This document shows positions 56,186 through 64,000 of a stretch of 64,000 nucleotides of DNA, one piece after another (position 1 is the stretch's first letter; every line of letters begins with the position of its first letter). Under the pieces are notes generated by a model. The model saw nothing but the letters and a program-made list of their open reading frames with translations. It was not told the origin of the DNA and searched no databases. The position numbers were made by a program, and so were the translations under genes. The stretch covers positions 84,733,340-84,797,339 of the forward strand of contig CM043971.1 in NCBI GenBank assembly GCA_014529385.2. The letters are read 5' to 3'. Origin of the DNA: Adiantum capillus-veneris. Taxonomy: Eukaryota > Streptophyta > Polypodiopsida > Polypodiales > Pteridaceae.

Positions 56186-58068
56186 ATGCAGCTTTTGCAG
56201 AAGGCCTTCTGGGGAGAGAGGGTCGTGATCAAACTCAACAACGCCACAAAGAGTGACGCAAGACACTCGCATCGTTTTGCAGCAATGCCTCACGCACGAG
56301 CTAGAGATGGCTCTCGAATGCCTCATGTACTCACTGTGGCAGGATCCGATTCCGGGGCAGGAGCTGGCATTCAAGCTGACCTTAAAGCTTGTGGAGCTCT
56401 TGGTGTCTACTGCTCCACCGCCATCACTGCATTGACTGCCCAAAATACCACAGGAGTTCAGGTATCTTGGGCTTTAAAATCACCTTGAACAATAAGGAGT
56501 AACAGAGCTTTTATTGCTAGGAAAAATATGTGAAAGGGATATCATGCATGGTATATGACAACCAGTTTCCGGGTCAGCATACACATTGCAATATAGTTGG
56601 GTATGAGAAGCACTATGCTGAATATATATTATGCGAGAGTCAATGTGCGGATGTGTGTGTGTTGGGGGGGGGGGGGGGGGGGGGGGGGGGGTTTGTTGCC
56701 TTCGGGGGCAACTGATAATAGAATCGGAACGATACAGAGAAGATTAGCATGGCCCTTGTGCCTTGCGCAAGGATGACACACACAATGTATGTGTGTGACA
56801 TCATCTCCATTGCACAAGACACAAACATGCATGCACATTTGCATGCATATTTGTACACGGGTCAGAGAGAACTTTTTTTTGGTTAAGCTATGGTGCCATT
56901 TGACATCTTTATGGGTGTTTTGACATATTTTCCTTCTGCTTCTCAGGGAATTCATGTAACTCCAGATGACATCTTTGCCATGCAACTTGAGTCTGTCTTT
57001 TCTGACATGGAAGTTGATGTGGTACATTCTTTAATTATGCCTCCTTTCAATTGGGCATGTAAATAAGTTTCGATGCTGACATTGCAAAGATTTTGTCTAT
57101 CGTATATCTTGGAGCAAATAAGCTCAGCACACAATTTAGTGATGACAATAAGGAAATTTACTGGCAATATTCCATCTGTATTATTTTGTTTAAGAGTTTC
57201 TTTTTGCACTTTGAGCCAGATATGTCTGATTTAATGCCTTTTGTCACCTTCATTGGACTTTTCTGACTCGTTGTCATCTCCAGTTACTATGGACATCATG
57301 TGAATTGGGATCATATCGTATCCTTTTTCATCATAGGATTAAGGTCTATAGGTTACAAGTACATATGGAGAGGTTTTAAAATTTGGTATCTGCAATCTTT
57401 TGCAAATGGTCAGGTCAAGACAGGGATGCTACCAACTGCTCAAATAATCAACATTCTTTGCAGTCAGCTTAATTTTTCACCCAGTCCAAGGTATGTCTAT
57501 TTTTCCATGAGAGTTACTGTTTTTTGGGATATCTCTTTTCATGTTTTTCTGAGAGAAGCATTTTCAATGATTAAGGTCAGGGTTAGTTGTTGATCCTGTG
57601 ATGCTTGCTACGAGTGGTGATCGGTTGGCTGGCCATGAGGTGCTGGATGTGTTATGGTTAGACATTACTGGCTCCTTTTTGGGCTACACGTATGAACATT
57701 TTTGTCTATGACAATGATTATGATGATTTAAACCCCATGAAATCATGCAGTAAGAAACTCTTACCGTTAGCAGACATTGTGACACCAAATTTGGCTGAAG
57801 CCTCCATTCTCTCGGGTAGGAAAAATCTACACACTCTGTCAGACATGCATGAAGCGGCTAAAGTAATAAAGGATTATGGTCCACGGTAATTAAGATTAGC
57901 AGTATGTTTATTTTACCATCTTCATGGCTTCCACCGGCTGCTGCTTTTTGGTCTTATATGTTCAAGTGGTTTCTTACTTTCAACAACTTTATATTTTATG
58001 CAGGTATGTTCTGGTTAAAGGTGGGCATTTGGATGGCTCTGATGATGCAGTGGATGTGCTTTATGATG
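56186..58068 (+). CDS. TH1: Thiamine biosynthesis TH1, HMP/HMP-P kinase exons (partial gene)
   Basis: Six exons: 56186-56461, 56947-57021, 57414-57490, 57576-57656, 57751-57885, 58004-58068. All have GT..AG borders and compatible phases. They encode the ThiD-like kinase that phosphorylates hydroxymethylpyrimidine (phosphate), first half of the bifunctional plant TH1 protein (kinase plus thiamine-phosphate synthase), normally plastidial. Motifs: [75 protein letters not shown] and [18 protein letters not shown]. The 44 codons before MPHVLTV are basic and poor in acids, transit-peptide-like; ATG 56285 and 56318 are alternative starts. The expected next exon (the HGTGCT catalytic loop) and the synthase domain are not found to 64000. 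Either a very long intron filled with retroelements follows, or this is a 5' fragment. The exons themselves show no stops. Confidence 0.85.
56664..56691 (+). repeat. G28 homopolymer
   Basis: Uninterrupted run of 28 G in TH1 intron 1, immediately upstream of the U6-like sequence. Confidence 0.9.
56694..56790 (+). pseudogene. U6 snRNA-like sequence in TH1 intron 1
   Basis: Contains a CCTTCGGGG-type 5' stem, then GAACGATACAGAGAAGATTA and AGATTAGCATGGCCC, then GCGCAAGGATGACAC: the 5' stem, ACAGAGA box and catalytic region of U6 in the right order. About seven extra bases (around 56756-56762) lie between GCATGGCCC and GCGCAAGG. Similarity fades after GACACACACAA, and no T-run terminator is in place. 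No plant upstream sequence element or TATA at the usual spacing; a G28 run lies upstream instead. Best read as a retro-copied or decayed U6 pseudogene. Confidence 0.85.
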
Positions 58069-58964
58069 GTAAACTGTTATGCTTTTTTCATCTATACTGT
58101 GACATGAAGGGGATGATGTGTGAGCTTTTCTCAGGTGAGAGAACTGTTTGAAAGTGTTTCTCCACATTAAAGAGTTTGTACGCTTTAATGCATTAGTCCT
58201 TTAAGTTTTCCTGGCTCAACAGAGGTGCCACTCACGATTGCACACCATTGAGATTCCAAAAGAAATACAATGGGCCATAAATGCATGCTAGGATATAATT
58301 TCTATCTTGCTATGTGTGAATGGTATTGTGCTAAAGGAGTGTGCTGATGAGATCTTACGTGTGGCATTCAAATCTATATTGGCATAGGCAATCTGATCTG
58401 AGCACAAAATTTACATCTGTGGCCGGGTTACTGGAATCTGTTTGGTTGTATGTTACCTAGACAGACAATGTGCATGCATACAGTTCCAAGAGCAGGGTGT
58501 GCAAGTCTTGATCAATGCTTTTATATGGGTCACCATTATGCACGCCACAACCAAGCTTTTTACATGATGATGAAGCCCCTGGCTGGCCACAATAGCTTGG
58601 TTTTATGACTCACAATGTACCTGTATCTCTCAAGACAAAACGGAAGGCTGGCTGGTCTGGTGGCATGTTGGCATAGTAACATGGAACGGTGAACAGGGTC
58701 AGGAATGGGGTCGAGAAGACATTACACTTTTGTGTAGCGGTACTTTTATCACTTTCATCTTCGGAGAGGCTTGCCCCCGCCCCAGCAGATCGCTCTCCTT
58801 AAACACAGATTTATTTTTCTGGTTCTGTAGTATCAAGATTTTGACTGCTGCCGTGTGCCCCAGTGTTGGGTGAAACTATCCTTTCCATAGCTACCGGCAG
58901 AGTTTAGGTTGCCATACATGTTGAGGTACACCTTTCATGTTTTTGGTGTAGCTTCAGACATTTT
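58069..58964. other. Unassigned, TH1 intron or flank
   Basis: No further TH1 exon, domain or repeat pair recognised. Confidence 0.5.
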
Positions 58965-59343
58965 GTGCCATCTATAAATGTGGCTGTCATTACCTTCATG
59001 GAGTTTCTTGAGACCATCGACTACGAGTGGGAGGGGGTGATTCGTTCACAGAGAATGGTGCTCATGGATGGGCAGGCCAAACTAGTGCCTCAGTTGTCAT
59101 ATGATTGGACACCTTGTCAAGGATTCTCCCAAGGTGCAGATGCAGAGACAGTTTGGTTATAGGAGAGCCTGCTCCTTTCAGGATCACCAGATCCAGCATA
59201 GTTCAAATGGTGTCAGGACTCTGTGCAGCAGTATGGCAGAGATTAGAGGGGTACAAAGTTATTAGCATGGCAGAGATCAGAGGGGGCGAAGTCAGCAGCA
59301 GTCGAGTCAGAGTAGTGAGTAGGGGCAGAGACAGAGGCAGCTA
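58965..59343 (+). other. Short open frames of unknown nature
   Basis: 58965-59162 reads ITFMEFLETIDYEWEGVIRS; a second frame to 59344 ends in an RG-rich SRGRDRGS stretch. Composition resembles retroelement gag debris, but no domain is identifiable. Confidence 0.25.
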
Positions 59344-59997
59344 GGCAGTGAGAGACAGATGCATCCTGTTATGGTTGGTTGGACCAGGTTGACAAAAGGG
59401 TTTTGATAGTGGATAGTGAGTAGCCGCTAGACAAGCCATTGGATGGGAGTGAGCCTTGACAAGAGGCAGAGGTCCCTCTTGAACGGTTGGACTAGCAGTC
59501 TGAGGTGCCGATGACAGTAAAGGCAAAGAGACATGCAGACCGGAAAGTGCAGCAGTCAGTGGGGTCTTTGAAGGCACAGTTAGAGGCTCCACTCGCGCCG
59601 GTGGCTTTAGTTTACTGGCTTCAGGACATTAGAGAGTCCCCAATGCAGCAAGAGGAGGGCTTTGATTACTTCGCTGGGTTTGCCTCTACTTTGAATGTCA
59701 TTCTATCAATGTGGCTGCCAGCCCATTTCTTTGTTGTAGGCCCGTGGAGATCCTCAGACGAGTCGGAGATCCATTAAGAACTGGGCCTCTCAGGGCTGTC
59801 ACGTGCACATTTAACCCTATGTGCATGTGGACAAGCTATCTCAGGTCTAGGGTTCAGGTCAGCTTAGGAAGTGTTATGGCACCTTTGTGAGCCTATGAGC
59901 AGGCCGTGCATGTCCAGGCACTTACAATAGTTGCATATCCTCTGATTGCACACCCAGTACCACCCAACGTATGCATTGTCCAAGCGGAAGGTCCAAT
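59344..59997. other. Unassigned stretch
   Basis: No recognisable gene. Probably retroelement debris, given the LTR-like sequence that follows. Confidence 0.4.
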
Positions 59998-60731
59998 TCC
60001 CAGCCAGGTTTGGGACATAACATTTTTTAGGCAGTTTGGCATTTTATTTATTTAATTGTATAATTTATGAGGTCGTGGGCTGTTGGGAAGGCTGCTCGAC
60101 GCAGCTTGCTGCACCTATATAAGCAGACAGGGGACGCCCAATTCTAGCAGAAGAGAGAGAAGAAGTTCCAGCAACTTGCAGTGTTCTCTCCTGAGCAAGT
60201 TGACAGAAGACAGCATTTTCAGCCAGCAAGACAACCAGCGTTTTTGGATTTTGCCAGATCTTCTAGCATTTTAGTTGCAGATCAGTCCAGCGTTTTTCAG
60301 TAGTAGCAGATCAAGCCTAGTGTTTTGCAGTTTTCGACGCCTTTTAGTTTTCAGCACTTAGACTTTGCAGATCTAGCCCCTAGCCTTGCAGATCTCACCT
60401 ACCCGCAGCAGATCCTCGCCGTACCGTCGAGTCAGCCAGCGGTTTCAGCCCGCTGTTTTCAGATTTCAGCATTTGCGTTTTCAGCACATCGTCGTCATCT
60501 CCATCCTCGTTGACATAGTATCAGTATCAGAAAGCCAACATCTGGCAGATTTCAGCTTTTCAGCCCTAGCGTTTTCAGTTTTCAGCCCGTCCTCGTCGTC
60601 ATTATCATTGTCGTCGATATCGTCGTCAAGTCCATTGTATCCAGACCATTGTACCATATTTGTGCAATCTATAGCATAGACCTCTCTCGCCATAGAGGGG
60701 GGGCGCTTGGAGGAGGGTTTGAGAATTGTCT
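59998..60731 (+). repeat. Probable LTR or promoter-bearing repeat
   Basis: AT-rich start (ACATAACATTTTTTAGG), a TATA box CTATATAAGC at 60115-60124, then a T/C/G-rich tract with repeated GCAGATC, TTTTCAG and CAGCGTTTT motifs, as in the R-U5 part of plant LTRs. No partner copy in the window and no primer site at its end; the next element starts at 60732. Confidence 0.4.
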
Positions 60732-61122
60732 TGTCACGATTGTGACGATGTTGCAGTATTACATACACTCCTAGTTGCAGATACGCAAAGTGCCATGCCA
60801 AGGAGAACCCCTACGCTTGGATGGTCATGACCCTTCGCTCAAGAGACGTGCCTCTTCGCCAAAAGCCACACTCCTTCGACGACTGATCACACCCCTTCGC
60901 TCTACGGGTGCGACTCTTCGCCCAACGGTTGCAGCTCTTCGCCAGGAGATGTGTCTTTTCATTTGTGTCTTTACGTGTCCTATATAAGGAGCCCTTGTAT
61001 CTCGCTTTCAATCAATCAAACACAGAGTCTTCTGAGTCTTGTTTCTGAGTTCAGTTCAAGTTCTTAAGTCTTAATCATGAGTTTAAGTACTTAATTAAGG
61101 ATCAGTACCTAGAATCCTCACA
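60732..61122 (+). repeat. 5' LTR
   Basis: TGTCACGATTGTGA to AATCCTCACA, 391 bp, with TATATAAGG at 60981-60989 and a run of CTTCGCC/CTTCGCT motifs upstream of it. Confidence 0.93.
60981..60989 (+). promoter_or_regulatory. LTR TATA box
   Basis: CCTATATAAGGAGCCC, conserved in the 3' LTR near 63937. Confidence 0.7.
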
Positions 61123-61123
61123 G

Positions 61124-61135
61124 TGGTATCAGAGC
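61124..61135 (+). other. Primer binding site, initiator-Met type
   Basis: TGGTATCAGAGC, exact classical form, one base after the LTR. Confidence 0.95.
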
Positions 61136-62288
61136 AAAATTTTTCCCGGGACCCTAAGGTTGTGAGCCTCTCACCCTCGTTGCTACACTCTACCCCCTTC
61201 CCAGAGTTGCATGGAAGAAGCAGAAAGGCGACACCTAAAGGCGATGTGTAGTCAACACATGTAAACCCTCACTTGCATCGGACACACAGACAGAGAGGGA
61301 TGGCATGCAACGCTTACCTGGCACGTGTGAAGACAGGTATGCCTCAAGCTTCCACGTTGCCTTGTTACTCACGGTGATTCTCCCGCGCGCGTCGCGCTCT
61401 TCTTCTTCGCCTTTGGTGCCTCTTGACGAATGGATGCACCCCTATGCTTGAAGCGTTGCACCCTTTGCATAATCCCTTGTTACTGAAAACGTTTCGGCTT
61501 TGCTTCTGGTTGCTGGAAGTTTTTTTTTCACTGGAGGCTACGTGAGCCCTTTGATTGCCTCTTTCGCTGCTGAATTTTTTCCAAGTGGTGCTTTGCACAC
61601 TTCACACTCTGCGGCCTTTCTCACCCCTCATGGACCAGATTTTTAAAGCCTCTCCAATTGGGCCATTGATGACGTGGCATCTGGTTAATAAACACAACCA
61701 GCCAGCGAATTAACCAACTGATCGTGGGCAGCCGACGAATTGCATATAGCATAAAAGTATTAAACCCAGCAGCAGCGCAATACTTTAAAAAAAATCAACA
61801 CAAAGGTTTTTATGCCTAGTGGCCGGTCACACTTGGCTGGACTAACCCAATTTTTTTAAAAACCTCATGTGAACTCAACCCCAAATTTTAAATTAAAAAA
61901 AAAACCCCCTCATGTGAACTCACTTGAGACGTTAAATTTCCCCCATTCACTTACGTGAGGCCTAATGACACACAGCAAGCAGCGTTTAGATTTTGCGCAC
62001 CCCGTCTTGCAAAGTACCCTCAACAACATTGGCTCTGTGTGCACTTTTTGCGTGCGGGACTCTTCGCCATCATGGCGGACGGAGAATTCAATGTATCCAT
62101 TTAATATCTTTCGTACATAGACGAGATTTCCGCAGCAATCTTGTCGGCGTACCCTCTCCCGGCACCCGAAATAATCGTCATTCTCGATACTCCTAAGCCG
62201 AAACCCGTTCCAGACGCAGTTTCCGCTCCCGAAGTATTCGCTTCTTAAGCTTATTCGGCGAAAAAGTTACTTTCGCCGATCAGTTGGC
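61136..62288 (+). other. Leader of non-autonomous element
   Basis: About 1.15 kb without a gene. Poly-A/T stretches near 61795-61905. Confidence 0.6.
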
Positions 62289-62567
62289 ATGGCCGAATCA
62301 CAAGATGGCAACGACAATATATTACCCGAGGATTCGATAGCAATTCTCAAAGCACAGATGGCAACACTTTCCAGGAGCCTCGCATCAATTCATGCTCGCT
62401 TGGATCAGATGCAAATACAAACCTCTTCTCGGAGTCACCCAACAACTTCTCGAACAATACATGCATCTTCTTCCGACGCTTCAGTGGTCGACCAGAAAGA
62501 ACCACTCAAATATAAGCCTTCGGAACCGAAATTCTCACCCAAAGCATGTTTTCTCAGAGACAACTAG
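62289..62567 (+). CDS. Gag-like N-terminal fragment
   Basis: 92 codons from ATG: MAESQDGNDNILPED, then a short coiled coil (LKAQMATLSRSLASIHARLD) and an S/T-rich linker. This is the usual look of a plant gag N-terminus. It stops before any capsid domain; the sequence after it (to about 62820) keeps Q-rich fragments in other frames, so gag was truncated or frameshifted. Confidence 0.5.
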   Translation: MAESQDGNDNILPEDSIAILKAQMATLSRSLASIHARLDQMQIQTSSRSHPTTSRTIHASSSDASVVDQKEPLKYKPSEPKFSPKACFLRDN

Positions 62568-62826
62568 ACGCAAAGTATCTTCGTGTGAGCAACAAAAGTC
62601 TCAGCATGAATATTCTTGGAAACGTTACAGTACTAAACAACCAACTTCTTATTGGAATCATCAGCAACAAAAGCAGCAATATGAAGCTTCCAAAGGATAA
62701 TCAGCAATATCAAGATGGGCTTACTTAGTGGCATAGATATCCGACCCTAGTTGAGTACTCGGTCGTGAATGCTGCGACGCAGGACAAGTTCCCCCTCGCG
62801 AGCCATGCGCTACATTTAAGTCTTTC

Positions 62827-63660
62827 TTGTCTAATGGTGGTAAAGTTGAAGATTTATTGATCCTTTCCTTGTGCAAGAGGATCCTTCAGAGGTCTAAGAG
62901 GCAACATCTCCCTCGACCTCCCCCTTCTCAATTGGAAGCCTTAATACCCGTTGAGAAAGCTGAAGATTCAGGTTATTGTGTAACACCCAACAAGCTCAAA
63001 ACCCTTTCATTGGCCTTGATCCAGGCAGAAACAGTAGCCTCGTCACCGCCCGTGCAGAATAAAGTCCTTGTCTTTGAACAAATACCCAATGCCGTGGTGA
63101 ATGAAAATTCTTCGTTAACTTTGAAGACTAAAGTCCTTACCTCAAGAAGTGCAGAGGATGACTTAATTACAGACTCTTGCAACACGACTTCAGTCGCTGC
63201 AATTGAATCGTTGGATACAATTTGTTCCAGTGATAAACCTTTACAGATGAATATACCTTCAGACACTACTCTGTCTCAGTCTACGACAGCCCTTGAGGAA
63301 GATTTTATTGTTCGAGATAAACCAATGGAATACCTTACAGTTTTTCAACCAATGGTCATCACTCAACAGAAAACTCAAGTCAGTTTACCAATAATTTCAC
63401 TCGAAGCAGATACAGACTCAATCTTTTATTGGACAAAGCTCGAAGTTACAAATAACTTTGACAAAGGCATTTATCAAGTTGTAGGTATGATTAGTTTTCA
63501 GATTGGCAAAATAGTCATGGTCAATAACAGTGCCATGACATGGGACTTAACAGAAAGAGCTTTGGATGCAGAAGCACAACAACAATACATTTCCTTCTCC
63601 TGGAGTTTCTACAACTACCCTGGGTTTTATTTAAAGAGGGAGGGAATGTCACGATTGTGA
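62827..63660 (+). CDS. Unknown protein at the pol position
   Basis: Open frame of about 277 codons, no ATG at its start (first codon TTG; first in-frame ATG is well inside). It runs through the purine tract into the 3' LTR. The middle is S/T/D/E-rich and disordered; the end reads QQYISFSWSFYNYPGFYLKR. No protease, RT, RNase H or integrase motif. It may be a rearranged remnant of a gag or an env-position protein. Function unknown. Confidence 0.4.
   Translation: MSNGGKVEDLLILSLCKRILQRSKRQHLPRPPPSQLEALIPVEKAEDSGYCVTPNKLKTLSLALIQAETVASSPPVQNKVLVFEQIPNAVVNENSSLTLKTKVLTSRSAEDDLITDSCNTTSVAAIESLDTICSSDKPLQMNIPSDTTLSQSTTALEEDFIVRDKPMEYLTVFQPMVITQQKTQVSLPIISLEADTDSIFYWTKLEVTNNFDKGIYQVVGMISFQIGKIVMVNNSAMTWDLTERALDAEAQQQYISFSWSFYNYPGFYLKREGMSRL
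63631..63646 (+). other. Polypurine tract
   Basis: TAAAGAGGGAGGGAA directly before the 3' LTR. Confidence 0.88.
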
Positions 63661-64000
63661 CTATGTTGCAGTATTACATACACTCCTAGTTGCAGATACG
63701 CAAAGTGTCATGCCAAGGAGAACCCCTACTCTTGGATGGTCACGACCCTTCGCTCAAGAGACCTGCCTCTTCGCCAAAAGCCACACTCCTTCAACGACTG
63801 GTCACACCCCTTTGCTCTACGGGTGCAACTCTTCGCCCAACGGTTGCAGCTCTTCGCCGAAAGGATGTGTCTTTACGTCTAAAGTCATGTCTCTTCACCA
63901 GGAGATGTGTCTTTTCATTTGTGTCTCTTCGTCTCCTATATAAGGAGCCCTTGTATCACACTTTCAATCAATCAAACACAGAGTCTTTTGAGTTCAATTC
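63647..64000 (+). repeat. 3' LTR, cut by window end
   Basis: Same start as the 5' LTR. It has an extra segment of about 37 bp (near 63855-63897) containing additional copies of the short CTTC-type repeat. Confidence 0.92.

Larger units (their letters stand above)
60732..64000 (+). mobile_element. Non-autonomous LTR retrotransposon (runs off the window)
   Basis: 5' LTR 60732-61122, initiator-Met primer site, 2.5-kb internal region, purine tract and start of the 3' LTR at 63647. Internal region has a short gag-like frame and one unknown frame, no protease, RT or integrase. Age moderate: LTRs differ by scattered substitutions and one insertion. Confidence 0.92.

Noticed and set aside
56694-56790. 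Functional U6 gene
   Set aside because: An insertion near the catalytic region, no upstream element, no correctly placed TATA and no T-run terminator.
1-64000. Telomere repeat arrays (TTTAGGG) near the Penelope-like element
   Set aside because: None seen on either strand near 1-2200 or 17.7-18.8 kb.

Overview
The window is nuclear DNA of a land plant with a large, repeat-dense genome. The evidence is the element mix (Ty1/copia, Ty3/gypsy of the Tat and chromodomain lineages, initiator-Met and Asp-type primer binding sites), spliceosomal introns with GT..AG borders, and a plant-type thiamine gene (TH1). A Penelope-like reverse transcriptase relic and very long intergenic retroelement nests fit a fern, lycophyte or gymnosperm better than a small-genome angiosperm, but that is inference. 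There are no bacterial features, operons, CRISPR arrays or confident tRNA genes.

Layout. 1-18.8 kb is a three-deep nest. A Penelope-like element (1-2224, continuing 17726-18128, with a second 5'-truncated copy head-to-tail at 18129-18790) is split by a minus-strand copia element (2225-17725). That element is split in its reverse transcriptase by a 10.3-kb plus-strand Tat-type gypsy element (3303-13600) carrying two RNase H domains. 19340-36861 is a 17.5-kb minus-strand LTR element (called element A here) with a perfect 5-bp target duplication. Its own proteins (20026-23464) are not recognised as any pol domain. Inside it sit a 5'-truncated chromodomain gypsy element (23465-29503, minus) and the 5' half of a plus-strand element with a 1247-codon gag (29504 to about 34936). 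Its leader carries a perfect 28-bp palindrome.

36.9-54 kb holds two copies of a large, apparently non-coding LTR element in opposite orientations: a plus copy ending at 44693, and a complete minus copy at 47618-53284 with 153-bp LTRs and a TTTTC target duplication. The complete copy interrupts a decayed chromodomain gypsy element (46953-47617 and 53285-53900). An LTR of the family seen at 29504 lies at 46368-46952. Many short tandem duplications and microsatellites lie in this stretch.

56.2-58.1 kb is the only cellular gene: six exons of the HMP/HMP-P kinase domain of TH1. Splice phases are consistent, but the end of the kinase domain (including its catalytic loop) and the thiamine-phosphate synthase domain are not found before the window ends. 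Its first intron contains a U6 snRNA-like sequence. From 60.7 kb to the end is a non-autonomous LTR element (5' LTR 60732-61122, start of 3' LTR at 63647) next to another promoter-like repeat.

Apart from TH1, everything that can be read is mobile-element biology in various states of decay. The Tat element is the youngest-looking: near-identical LTRs and one in-frame stop in the integrase.
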